From the NCBI GenBank assembly GCA_902520195.1, contig CABYND010000007.1:31529-95528 (forward strand): DNA of 64,000 nt, in the 5' to 3' direction. Every line of letters begins with the position of its first letter. The first letter of the stretch is position 1. Positions 30,762 to 38,905 of the stretch are shown piece by piece. A program made the position numbers and the translations under genes. The stretch is from Halieaceae bacterium (GTDB taxonomy: Bacteria > Pseudomonadota > Gammaproteobacteria > Pseudomonadales > Halieaceae). The notes under the pieces are model-generated. The model saw nothing but the letters and a program-made list of their open reading frames with translations. It ran no database searches and was not told the origin of the DNA.

Positions 30762-31665
30762 AGCCGATGCGCTCCGGAGTTCGATCACAGCTTATCCCGC
30801 TTCCTGCGACAACTCGACCCATTTCCACACAGCCATCTGGCAAGGGCGTATTGTCTGGTAGCGTAAAAAGCAACTCGTAGTCATCGCCGCCTGCAAGCGC
30901 CCAATCCAGACTTTGTTCAAGATCCGCCGATGACCTTAGTGTCTCGGACAGTGGCAACAGCGCGCTATCGATTTCGAGTCTGACCCCACTGGCCGAGGCG
31001 ATATGCGCGGCATCTGACAAGAGCCCGTCAGAAATATCAATACAGGCCGTCGCGCAATCTCGCAGGGCTTGCCCCAGTGCCAGCCGCGCCGCAGGTCTGA
31101 TATATCGCGTCGTCAAAAATGCTGCCGCCGACTCATCAACAGCAAGCTGCCCACTGAGCACCGCAAGACCTGCCGCCGCATCGCCCAGCGTGCCGCTGAC
31201 GCAGAGTCGATCGCCGGGTTGCGCACCAGAACGCGTCAGGTACTGATCTGCAGGCGTCGAGCCGAGAACGGTGACCGTCAGGCTCAGCGATCCTCGAGTC
31301 GTATCGCCTCCCACCAAAGGCGCCCCTATCGCGGCGCGGGCTTCAGCGAGCCCTCGGGAAAAGCCCTCTAACCAAACCCGATCTGCTTCCGGTAGCGTCA
31401 GAGCAAGCAACAAGGCCTGAGGTGAGGCCCCCATAGCGGCCAAATCGCTGGCGGCCGCCATTACGCTGCGGTAAGCCACATCGGCGGGCGAAAGCGAGGC
31501 CAAAAAATGCACGCCCTCAACAGCCGTATCGGCAGAGATGTGGAGAAGATGCCCTTCGGGCAAGGAGAGCGCGGCAGAATCGTCACCGATACCCAAGCGA
31601 ACTGATGCGCCTTGATCCAATCCGGCAAAAAAATCCTGAATCAAGTCGAATTCGCTATCTGACAT
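30742..31665 (-). CDS. thiL: Thiamine-monophosphate kinase
   Basis: It phosphorylates thiamine monophosphate to thiamine diphosphate, the cofactor needed by the nearby Dxs. The 307-aa PurM-like ATP-grasp enzyme has LGIGDDSAAL, DTAVEGVHFL, GDTTRGSLSLTVTVLG and CIDISDGLLSDAAHIASAS. Its ATG overlaps the nusB TGA by one base. No thiamine riboswitch is seen. Confidence 0.95.
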   Translation of the reverse strand: MSDSEFDLIQDFFAGLDQGASVRLGIGDDSAALSLPEGHLLHISADTAVEGVHFLASLSPADVAYRSVMAAASDLAAMGASPQALLLALTLPEADRVWLEGFSRGLAEARAAIGAPLVGGDTTRGSLSLTVTVLGSTPADQYLTRSGAQPGDRLCVSGTLGDAAAGLAVLSGQLAVDESAAAFLTTRYIRPAARLALGQALRDCATACIDISDGLLSDAAHIASASGVRLEIDSALLPLSETLRSSADLEQSLDWALAGGDDYELLFTLPDNTPLPDGCVEMGRVVAGSGISCDRTPERIGYDHFRR

Positions 31666-32111
31666 CAGTCCTCTTGCGCGTGCTCCACGGTTCGCAGATC
31701 TCTGGCGACCTTATCGAGCACGCCGTTGATGTAACGATGGGAGTCTGTGGCGCCAAACTTTTTTGCCAGCGCGACCGCTTCATTGATGACTACTTTATAG
31801 GGTACATCGATGCGATCTCTGAGTTCGAAGGTACCGAGGCGCAGCAGATTTCTCTCAATCGGGTCGAGCTCTTCAAGCTTGCGATCGAGGGCGGGCGAGA
31901 AGAGCGCTTCAAGGGCATCGACATCCCCGACAACACCCTTCAATACAGCGCTGAAGTACTCACCGTCGGTGTGCTGAAAGTCGTTATCGACGCGAAATTC
32001 AGCCTCAATATCTGTCGCACTGGCCCCCGATAAGGTCCACTGGTACAGCGCCTGCAGACCGAAGTGACGCGCTTTGCGACGCTGCGCAGCGAGCGCATTG
32101 GGCTGACTCAT
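31665..32111 (-). CDS. nusB: Transcription antitermination factor NusB
   Basis: NusB pairs with S10 (NusE) to bind boxA in rRNA leaders. 148 aa, beginning MSQPNALAAQRRKARHFGLQ, with ALYQWTLSG, LDPIERNLLRLGTFELRDR and PYKVVINEAVALAKKFGATD. The frame is open upstream but only inside ribH. The ATG at 32111 shares a base with the ribH stop (TGATG) and matches the family N-terminus. Confidence 0.96.
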   Translation of the reverse strand: MSQPNALAAQRRKARHFGLQALYQWTLSGASATDIEAEFRVDNDFQHTDGEYFSAVLKGVVGDVDALEALFSPALDRKLEELDPIERNLLRLGTFELRDRIDVPYKVVINEAVALAKKFGATDSHRYINGVLDKVARDLRTVEHAQED

Positions 32112-32593
32112 CAGTCGCGCAACGTTCGCAGAAGGTTCACCATCTCGACTGCGCTCAAGGCGGCTTCGGCGCCTTTGTTTTCTTCGTTGTCGGCAGAGCG
32201 CTCGAGCGCCTGCTCCAGTGTGTCCACGGTCAACACACCAAAGGCCACCGGCTTGCCCGTGCCCAGCGCCACCTCGCCGATGCCGCGGGTGCACTCGCCG
32301 GCAACATATTCAAAATGCGGTGTGCCGCCGCGAATAACGGCTCCCAGCGCCACCACGGCGTCGCAGTCAGGCCGTTGGGCTGCGGCCTGACAAGCCAACG
32401 GGATCTCGAAGGCACCCGGCACGCTCACCACCTCGACCTGCTCGCCTTCTATACCCGCCGCAGCCAGTGTCTGTGTGGCGCCCTTGAGTAGCCCGGTCAC
32501 GATGTCCTCATTCCAACGCGTGATCACAATGACGTACCGGCCATCGTTACCCGGCACTTGCGACGCTGAATTATCTATCCCTTTACCCGACAT
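32111..32593 (-). CDS. ribH: 6,7-dimethyl-8-ribityllumazine synthase
   Basis: It condenses the ribityl-uracil intermediate with dihydroxybutanone phosphate. The 160-aa protein has VVSVPGAFEIPLACQAAAQ, VVALGAVIRGGTPHFEYVAG with the catalytic His, and FGVLTVDTLEQALERS. It needs dihydroxybutanone phosphate, whose expected producer is the gene just upstream, yet that gene lacks key residues (see the RibB-like entry). Confidence 0.96.
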   Translation of the reverse strand: MSGKGIDNSASQVPGNDGRYVIVITRWNEDIVTGLLKGATQTLAAAGIEGEQVEVVSVPGAFEIPLACQAAAQRPDCDAVVALGAVIRGGTPHFEYVAGECTRGIGEVALGTGKPVAFGVLTVDTLEQALERSADNEENKGAEAALSAVEMVNLLRTLRD

Positions 32594-32606
32594 CGGTTCG
32601 AGTTCC

Positions 32607-33761
32607 TCAGTGCGACTCAGCGGTGTCCGGCGGCGTCACAAAATCGACGACTTCGAGACCAAAACCCGCTAGCGCATTGTACTTGAGTGGCGCTCCCAGC
32701 AAGCGAATCTGACCCACGCCCAAATCACGCAGAATTTGGGCGCCCATCCCTATTTGGTTGTAGGCATCCGGACTGCCGGCTTTGTCCCGCTCGGACTCAC
32801 CCAGCAGGCGATCAATGTCGTGAAGCAGGTCATCGGTGGCCTCGGGCTTGCTGAGCAAAACCAGTACACCGCTCTCTGATTCTGCGATTGTTTTGAGGCT
32901 GGCATCGAAGGACCATGAAGCGTGGCCATCGAGGGTCGTGCCAACCAGATCCCGGAAAACTGAAGTGACGTGCACCCTCACAAGGGTCGGCTTGGCCGCA
33001 TCGATCACTCCCTTTGTGAGCGCCACGTGTAGTCGTCCCTGGGTCGTGTCCTGATACGCGGTGGCGCTGAACACGCCGTGCCGGGTTTGCAGTGTGCCCT
33101 CACGCACAGCGCGAATGGTTTTCTGGTTAGCGAGCCGGTAAGTCACCAGATCAGACACCTGCCCCACGACCAGCTGATGCTGATCGGCAAAGCCCAGGAG
33201 ATAGTCGGCATCCGCCACAGCGCCATCATTATCCAAGACTTCCGTGAACACCGCCGATGGCAGGAGTCCGGCAAGGGTCGTCAGATCCATCGCCGCCTCG
33301 GCGGGTGCAGTGCGGGTGAGCACGCCCCCCACTGCCGCAGCGATAGGGAAAATATGGCCGGGCTGCACCAGATCAGAGGCTTGGCTAGACGCGTCAACCG
33401 CGACCCGCACAGTGCGCGCTCGATCCGCCGCCGAGATGCCTGTGTCGATGCCCGTCGCTGCTTCAATAGATAGCGTGAAGGGCGATAGTGAATCGTCTCC
33501 TTCCACCATGAGCGGGAGCTCGAGATCCTCACACCGCTGGGGTGTCATGGCCAAGCAAACCAATCCCCGAGCCTGACGCGCCATGAAGGCAATGTGTTCG
33601 GCTTCGCAGTGCTCTGCCGCCACCACGACAAACCCGGTCATGCCTCCCGCACTGTTCTCATTCAGTAGCAGGCAGCTGTGGCCATGTCGCAGCTCGCTGA
33701 GCAGTTTATCGATGTCGGCATCCTCGGTCACCGCGTTATGACTCCGACGGGGACTGATCAT
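32607..33761 (-). CDS. RibB-like protein with degenerate RibA-type C-terminal domain
   Basis: The position is that of the dihydroxybutanone-phosphate synthase gene, and the N-terminal half (about 1-210) clearly has the RibB fold: LVCLAMTPQRCEDLELPLMV, IEAATGIDTGISAADRARTV, QPGHIFPI, GGVLTR and DLTTLAGLLPSAVFTEVL. However, the acidic catalytic loop (usually DDEDRENEGD) reads NENSAGGMTG, so the Arg, both Glu and the Asp that bind metal are gone. YGTGFT is also changed. The C-terminal half aligns with GTP cyclohydrolase II in outline but has no zinc cysteines, as in RibBX proteins. The frame is fully open. It could be a non-catalytic scaffold or regulator, or an enzyme with altered chemistry. 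The start overlaps ribE by 26 bases. Confidence 0.85.
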   Translation of the reverse strand: MISPRRSHNAVTEDADIDKLLSELRHGHSCLLLNENSAGGMTGFVVVAAEHCEAEHIAFMARQARGLVCLAMTPQRCEDLELPLMVEGDDSLSPFTLSIEAATGIDTGISAADRARTVRVAVDASSQASDLVQPGHIFPIAAAVGGVLTRTAPAEAAMDLTTLAGLLPSAVFTEVLDNDGAVADADYLLGFADQHQLVVGQVSDLVTYRLANQKTIRAVREGTLQTRHGVFSATAYQDTTQGRLHVALTKGVIDAAKPTLVRVHVTSVFRDLVGTTLDGHASWSFDASLKTIAESESGVLVLLSKPEATDDLLHDIDRLLGESERDKAGSPDAYNQIGMGAQILRDLGVGQIRLLGAPLKYNALAGFGLEVVDFVTPPDTAESH

Positions 33762-34347
33762 ATTGCATCAATCGCTCGAGATAGCGCGCAATGACATCAA
33801 CCTCGAGGTTCACCGGACTGCCCGTTTGATATTCACTAAACACCGTCTCTTCCCAGGTTTGGGGAATGATCGTGAGTTCAAAGTTGGCGCCTTCCACCTG
33901 ATTCACCGTCAGGCTCGTACCGTCGACGCAAATGCTGCCCTTCATGGCGATGTAGCGCGCCAGATTTTCTGGTGCCGCGATCGTTACCCGCCAGAAGCGG
34001 GCGTCCTCGACAATGCGCTCAACCTGCCCCACTCCGTCTACGTGGCCACTGACCAGATGTCCACCAAGAGCCGTTTGGAGGGTGAGCGAGGTCTCCAAAT
34101 TAACCGAGTCGCCCACATCTTTAGTACCCAAACTGGTTAGGGACAGCGTCTCGGGTGATACGTCAGCCCAAAAACCGTCTCCGGGCAGCTCGGTCACTGT
34201 AAGGCAAACGCCACTGGTAGCAATGCTGTCGCCCAGCTTCACTTCGCTCAGGGGCAGTTTGCCTGTCTCGATGCGCAGCCGAATGTCCTCTTTTCCTGCT
34301 TCAATCTGCGCAATTCGCCCTACGGCCTGAATAATGCCTGTAAACAC
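33736..34347 (-). CDS. ribE: Riboflavin synthase alpha chain
   Basis: It dismutates two lumazine molecules to riboflavin. The 203-aa protein is two tandem lumazine-binding barrels. The first starts MFTGIIQAVGRI (GTG start) with SIATSGVCLTVTEL. The second has GGHLVSGHVDGVGQVERI and GSICVDGTSLTVNQVEG. The 3' end overlaps the RibB-like gene by 26 bases. Confidence 0.96.
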   Translation of the reverse strand: MFTGIIQAVGRIAQIEAGKEDIRLRIETGKLPLSEVKLGDSIATSGVCLTVTELPGDGFWADVSPETLSLTSLGTKDVGDSVNLETSLTLQTALGGHLVSGHVDGVGQVERIVEDARFWRVTIAAPENLARYIAMKGSICVDGTSLTVNQVEGANFELTIIPQTWEETVFSEYQTGSPVNLEVDVIARYLERLMQYDQSPSES

Positions 34348-34394
34348 AGTGACTCCTGAATCAGTTGTTTCGCGAGAGGCCCCTGCGCGCCGCG

Positions 34395-35495
34395 CTAGCC
34401 TTTAGGGGCGGCAATGATACGCAGATCCGCGCCAATGCGGGTCACCTCATTGATCTCAAATTCCGGCGCATCAGCCAGCGCTGACACGTTCATTGCCGTC
34501 ATAGCGCGGGCGGCATCTCCAAACAACTTGGGCGCCTGATAGATAATCAGTCGATCTACCCAACCACCCCTCAGCAGCGCACCCGACAACGTGGGGCCTG
34601 CCTCAACCATGATGTCGTTAAATGCCTGTTCTCCGAGATACTCCACCCACGCACTGATATCGACGCGGCCTTTAGCGTCCGCGCCCAGCACGGCCTTCTG
34701 AGCTAACCCGCTAAGCGCAATGTTCTCGGTGGTAATGACTGTCGTTTGACCACCCTCCAAAATCCGCGCGCCAGCAGGCGTACGGCCCTTGGAGTCGAGC
34801 ACCATGCGCGCCGGGGGATGCGCCAGAGCGCGACCTTTGGCGTTTGCATCGAGTGGCAACTCATCTGCTCGCAGGGTCAGCCGGCAATCATCCGCCAACA
34901 CGGTGCCCACACCGGTCACCATCAGGTCAGATTCCGCTCGAAGACGCTGTACATCCGCTCGCGCGTCCTCGCCCGTGATCCACTGACTCTCCCCTGAAGG
35001 CATCGCCGTGCGCCCATCCAACGACATCGCGATCTTCAGCGTGATGCGGCCATATCCGCGTCGCATGCGCATCAGAAAACCCGCCAGATCTGCCTCGACC
35101 TGCTCTGCCCCTTCTCCCAGCTCAGCCTCGATGCCTGCAGCGCGGAGCGCGGCGAGCCCGCGTCCAGCAACCTGTGGATTCGGGTCCTCAACCGCCACCA
35201 CCACCCGTGCTACACCGGCATCGGTCAGCGCACTGGCGCAGGGTCCTGTCTGCCCTTGATGACTGCAGGGTTCGAGCGTGACGTAGGCCGTCGCTCCGGT
35301 GGCATCACCGGCGGCGTTGAGGGCCATGACCTCGGCGTGCGCCTGACCCGCGGGTTGTGTAAAGCCGGCGCCGATCTCCTTATCATCGCGGACTAATATG
35401 CAGCCTACCGGGGGGTTCGGGGCCGACCAGTAACGTGCCTGCTGGCCCAGCTCGATCGCGCGCTGCATCCAGCGGCGATCCTGAGCATCGTTCAC
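34395..35495 (-). CDS. ribD: Bifunctional pyrimidine deaminase/reductase RibD
   Basis: It carries out the second and third steps of riboflavin synthesis. The N-terminal deaminase has [20 protein letters not shown] and the zinc site [11 protein letters not shown]. The C-terminal reductase has [20 protein letters not shown] and an [11 protein letters not shown] segment. The 366-aa length is as in E. coli. Its start overlaps the nrdR stop by 4 bases. No FMN riboswitch was found upstream. Confidence 0.96.
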   Translation of the reverse strand: MNDAQDRRWMQRAIELGQQARYWSAPNPPVGCILVRDDKEIGAGFTQPAGQAHAEVMALNAAGDATGATAYVTLEPCSHQGQTGPCASALTDAGVARVVVAVEDPNPQVAGRGLAALRAAGIEAELGEGAEQVEADLAGFLMRMRRGYGRITLKIAMSLDGRTAMPSGESQWITGEDARADVQRLRAESDLMVTGVGTVLADDCRLTLRADELPLDANAKGRALAHPPARMVLDSKGRTPAGARILEGGQTTVITTENIALSGLAQKAVLGADAKGRVDISAWVEYLGEQAFNDIMVEAGPTLSGALLRGGWVDRLIIYQAPKLFGDAARAMTAMNVSALADAPEFEINEVTRIGADLRIIAAPKG

Positions 35496-35965
35496 GGCGG
35501 GTCGCCCTCGGCGGGCTCGGCTTCCAGAGATTCAATCGCGTGTCTGAATTCGGCGAGGTCCTGAAAGCTTCGATACACCGACGCAAAGCGCACATACGCG
35601 ACATGGTCCAGCGCTTTGAGGGACTCCATCACACACTCCCCCACTCGCAGCGACTTGATCTCCCGCTCCCCGGTGGCCCGCAAGCGATGCTTGATCTGAT
35701 CAATCTCGGCTTCGATGCTCTCGACCGAGACCGGGCGCTTTTCCAGCGCACGCAGCAGGCCTGAGCGCAGCTTCTCCTCGTCAAAGGGTTCGCGGCTACC
35801 GTCTTGCTTGATGATCCGTGGCAGCACCAGCTCCGCCGCTTCGTAGGTGGTAAAACGCTCAGTGCAGCTCAGGCACTCTCGACGCCTGCGCACCTGGGCG
35901 CCCTCTGCCACCAGACGCGAGTCGATGACCTTGGTTTCGTCGGTGCTGCAGAAAGGACAGTGCAT
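35492..35965 (-). CDS. nrdR: Transcriptional repressor NrdR
   Basis: A nucleotide-sensing repressor of ribonucleotide reductase genes. The 157-aa protein begins with a zinc ribbon [19 protein letters not shown]...[17 protein letters not shown], followed by an ATP-cone domain ([20 protein letters not shown]). It sits between glyA and ribD, the usual order. The nrd genes it would control are outside this window. Confidence 0.97.
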   Translation of the reverse strand: MHCPFCSTDETKVIDSRLVAEGAQVRRRRECLSCTERFTTYEAAELVLPRIIKQDGSREPFDEEKLRSGLLRALEKRPVSVESIEAEIDQIKHRLRATGEREIKSLRVGECVMESLKALDHVAYVRFASVYRSFQDLAEFRHAIESLEAEPAEGDPP

Positions 35966-35998
35966 GGTGTCGGGGGCGTCTCAACGACGCCCAACGTC

Positions 35999-37297
35999 TC
36001 AGTTCGCGTAAACCGGCATCTTGGCGCAGAGCGCCTTCACCTGCTCGCGGACTGCCGGGATCATTTGCTCTGATGTGCCCTCCTCAAGCGAGGACAACAC
36101 ATCGCAGATCCAACTGGTCACCAGCTCGGTTTCTTCCACGCCAAACCCGCGGGTCGTGATGGCGGGGGTGCCCAATCTCAGGCCCGAGGTCACAAAGGGC
36201 GAGCGCGGGTCGTTCGGCACGGCATTTTTGTTCACTGTGATGTAGGCCTCACCCAGTACCGCATCCGCGTCTTTACCAGTGTACTCCTTGCCAATGAGAT
36301 CCAACAGCATCAGATGGTTATCGGTACCGCCCGATACAATCTTATGGCCCCGAGCAACAAAGGTAGCGGCCATGGCCTGCGCGTTGCGAATCACCTGCTT
36401 CTGGTAATCGACAAAGTCGGGCGCCATCGCCTCCTTGAAGGCGACTGCCTTGGCAGCAATCACATGCATGAGCGGCCCGCCCTGTGCACCCGGGAAGATC
36501 GCCGAGTTGAATTGCTTCTCAAGCGCCTCGTTGGCCCGCGCCAAGATCAGCCCTGAGCGCGGACCCCTCAGCGTTTTATGCGTCGTCGTGGTCACCACAT
36601 CGGCGCAAGGAATCGGGCTGGGATAGACCCCCGCCGCTACCAAGCCCGCCACGTGGGCCATATCAACCAACAAGAAGGCACCGACCTCATCGGCGATCTC
36701 GCGGAATTTGGACCAGTCTAGGATTCGGCTGTAGGCCGAGAAACCGCCTATGATGAGCTTGGGTTTGTGCGTGACGGCCAACTCGCGCAGGGCTTCATAG
36801 TCGATCAGGCCCGTGTCCTGATCGATCCCGTATTGCACCGCCTGATAGATCTTACCCGAGAAATTGACCGAGGCGCCGTGGGTCAGATGCCCACCATCGG
36901 CGAGGCTCATGCCTAATACGGTATCACCGGGCTTCAGGAGTGCCTGAAAAACAGCAATATTGGCACTTGAGCCTGAGTGAGGCTGCACGTTGGCAAAGTC
37001 GGCACCAAAGAGCGCCTTAGCACGCTCAATTGCCAGAGTTTCCGCCTGATCAACGAATTCACAGCCGCCGTAATAGCGTTTCCCGGGATATCCCTCCGCG
37101 TATTTATTGGTCAGTACCGATCCCTGAGCCTCCAGCACGCGGGGGCTGCAGTAGTTTTCCGAGGCAATGAGCTCGATGTGCTCCTCCTGGCGAACGGTTT
37201 CAGCGCTCATGGCGGACCACAATTCGGCATCAAAGGCTTCAATGGTCTGACTATCGCGGTCGAGATACTGCGACAAATGGGTGGCTGCTTGATTCAT
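35999..37297 (-). CDS. glyA: Serine hydroxymethyltransferase
   Basis: A PLP enzyme that converts serine and tetrahydrofolate to glycine and methylene-tetrahydrofolate. 432 aa with [47 protein letters not shown], and the PLP-lysine motif [19 protein letters not shown]. The start ATG at 37297 is chosen because AGGAAG lies about six bases upstream. The frame continues to 37345 with poorer support. A 19-base palindrome lies in the leader (see 37316-37334). Confidence 0.97.
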   Translation of the reverse strand: MNQAATHLSQYLDRDSQTIEAFDAELWSAMSAETVRQEEHIELIASENYCSPRVLEAQGSVLTNKYAEGYPGKRYYGGCEFVDQAETLAIERAKALFGADFANVQPHSGSSANIAVFQALLKPGDTVLGMSLADGGHLTHGASVNFSGKIYQAVQYGIDQDTGLIDYEALRELAVTHKPKLIIGGFSAYSRILDWSKFREIADEVGAFLLVDMAHVAGLVAAGVYPSPIPCADVVTTTTHKTLRGPRSGLILARANEALEKQFNSAIFPGAQGGPLMHVIAAKAVAFKEAMAPDFVDYQKQVIRNAQAMAATFVARGHKIVSGGTDNHLMLLDLIGKEYTGKDADAVLGEAYITVNKNAVPNDPRSPFVTSGLRLGTPAITTRGFGVEETELVTSWICDVLSSLEEGTSEQMIPAVREQVKALCAKMPVYAN

Positions 37298-37315
37298 AGC
37301 GGCTTCCTGCGGCTT

Positions 37316-37334
37316 GGAACAGATCAACTGTTCC
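37316..37334 (-). other. Palindrome/hairpin in glyA leader
   Basis: GGAACAG-5 bases-CTGTTCC, perfect over 7 bp, 18 bases before the glyA ATG and just upstream of its ribosome-binding site. It could be an RNA hairpin affecting translation or a DNA operator. Confidence 0.5.
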
Positions 37335-37356
37335 GTGATTTTCAACTGAGGGGAGA

Positions 37357-37385
37357 ATGGTAGCGGAACACGGCCCTGGCGTCAG
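37357..37385 (-). promoter_or_regulatory. Possible glyA promoter
   Basis: CTGACG (37380-37385), a 17-base spacer and TACCAT (37357-37362) on the minus strand. Each box has four matches to consensus. It would give a leader of about 55 bases containing the palindrome at 37316-37334. Confidence 0.35.
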
Positions 37386-37461
37386 GGTTTTGTCATTGTG
37401 ACACTACAAACTGTCATGACTTTACGTTTACGATATTCCGATCGGATTAGGGAGAAAAACA

Positions 37462-38402
37462 TTGCGAATCAGTATCTTCGGCAGCGGTTAATTCGGATTG
37501 GTGCAGGCGGCAGTGTTCTCCGAGGTCGGGCACCAGATCACCTGCATGGATATCGAGCCTGCCCGCATCGAGCGAATTCAGGGTGGTGACCTGCCCTTTT
37601 ACGAGACCGGGCTGAACGAGCTGGTACAGGCCGGCATCGCGGCGCACATGACGTCCCGCAAGGTCGTGATGAACAAATCTACCGTCCCGGTGGGCATGGC
37701 AGACAAGGTGGCCGAGTGCATTGCGGCCGGACTGGCGGCCCGTGGCGCAGAGATTTCCTTTGAGGTCTGTTCCAACCTGGAGTTCCTGAAAGAGGGCTCT
37801 GCAGTCGCTGACGCGTAAAGACCCGACCGGATCATTATTGGCGCGCGTTCACAGGCTACCATGGCCGAGTTCCGCCGCATGTATGAGTCGTTCAATCGCA
37901 ACCACGACAAAATGATGTTCATGGACCCACGCAGTGCCGAGCTCACCAAATATGCCGCCAACGCCATGCTGCCACCAAAATCAGCTTTATTAAGGAAATC
38001 GCGAATATCGCAGAGGCGGTGGGCGCCGATGTTGAACTTGTACGCCAGGGCATGGGCTCAGACCCCCGCATTGGCTACCAGTTCGTTTACCCCGGTGCGG
38101 GCTATGGCGGCTCTTGCTTCCCCAAGGATGCTCAGGCGCTGGAGGCCTGCGAGTCGATCTATGGCCCGCGGGACGACATGCATTATTGCGCGACCAAGGA
38201 ACAGGCCCTCGATGATGCGGACTGCTTGGTTATCTGCACGGAGTAGAAGCTTTTCCGAGCGCCCGATTTTGAGGACATCAAGTGCAGATTGACCTCACCG
38301 CTAATCATTGATGGCCGAAACCTATACAACCTGGAAGAAATGGAAGCAGCCGGGATTGAGTACTTCGGTATCGGACGCGGCCGCTCGGTAACGCGCACTT
38401 AA
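37462..38402 (+). pseudogene. Decayed UDP-glucose 6-dehydrogenase gene
   Basis: The remains of an Ugd-type sugar-nucleotide dehydrogenase, readable from the N-terminal Rossmann start (RISIFGSG) to the C-terminal LIIDGRNLYN and YFGIGRGR. Damage seen: a TAA at 37489-37491 in the glycine-rich loop; loss of about 55 codons between NELVQAGIAAH and SRKVVMNKSTVPVG; a TAA ending at 37818 where DFM is normal; a lost G near 37970 in the conserved MLATKISF that shifts the frame; loss of about 85 codons before IYGPRDD; and TAG at 38244 replacing the usual Trp after VICTE. The active-site segment [12 protein letters not shown] survives. It is clearly non-functional and would once have supplied UDP-glucuronate for surface polysaccharide. 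Confidence 0.93.
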
Positions 38403-38543
38403 ACGACCCACCTGGTCCTGCTGTTGCACCAGGGGTGGCACGTCTAAAAGTATAAGCGCACGACTCAATCATCATGGAATTGATGGTGCTCCCTTTGCCC
38501 TCTCTGCCCGATCTGATCCCGCTCAGAGAGCGATATGAATACT
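38403..38543. other. Gap inside decayed region
   Basis: Together with the following remnant and leader, this belongs to a 503-base stretch (38403-38905) without an intact gene. I see no promoter, terminator or RNA gene in this part. Confidence 0.5.
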
Positions 38544-38722
38544 ATGGCGAAGAAATTCATAACCCTTAAACACTGGAAATCCGGCGAGGTGAAAACCATC
38601 GAGTTCCGCGAGCCGAGGTACCTGCCAATCCGAACAGCGAGCGACTGGTGGTATGGAATGAGACCGAGCAAAAGCTGGAGGATGTGATCAAGTCCACTAT
38701 CGTCGAGATACGCGAAGAATGA
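38544..38722 (+). pseudogene. Remnant of a small gene, frameshifted
   Basis: It reads MAKKFITLKHWKSGEVKTIE up to EFREPRYL in one frame, then PNSERLVVWNETEQKLEDVI and a final STIVEIREE-stop in another. The two halves look like one short soluble protein of about 60 residues broken by an indel near 38623-38630. I do not recognise the family. It lies directly after the decayed dehydrogenase and probably belongs to the same lost locus. Confidence 0.5.
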
Positions 38723-38832
38723 CTTAAACGTGTGCTGCGTGATCAGACAGTACGCAATGCGGAAAAGGCCAGCACAGCCAAAAACAAGAACTCCCCCATA
38801 GCCATTGGTGCCTGCCTTTCAGTAAACTCGAC

Positions 38833-38856
38833 GCCCGCAAAAAAATGGGTGCGGGC
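38833..38856 (+). other. Hairpin in ettA leader
   Basis: GCCCGCA / TGCGGGC, a perfect 7-bp stem with a 10-base A-rich loop, 50 bases before the ettA start. It may be part of the ettA 5' leader. No T-run follows, so it is not an intrinsic terminator. Confidence 0.45.
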
Positions 38857-38905
38857 ACCATCACCGCGTGTGTTGCACCCCGCTTGATACTGTCGGAGCT
38901 CTACG

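Noticed and set aside
35496..35998. FMN riboswitch ahead of the riboflavin genes
   Set aside because: ribD overlaps nrdR by 4 bases and no RFN-element core was seen around nrdR, ribD or the RibB-like gene.
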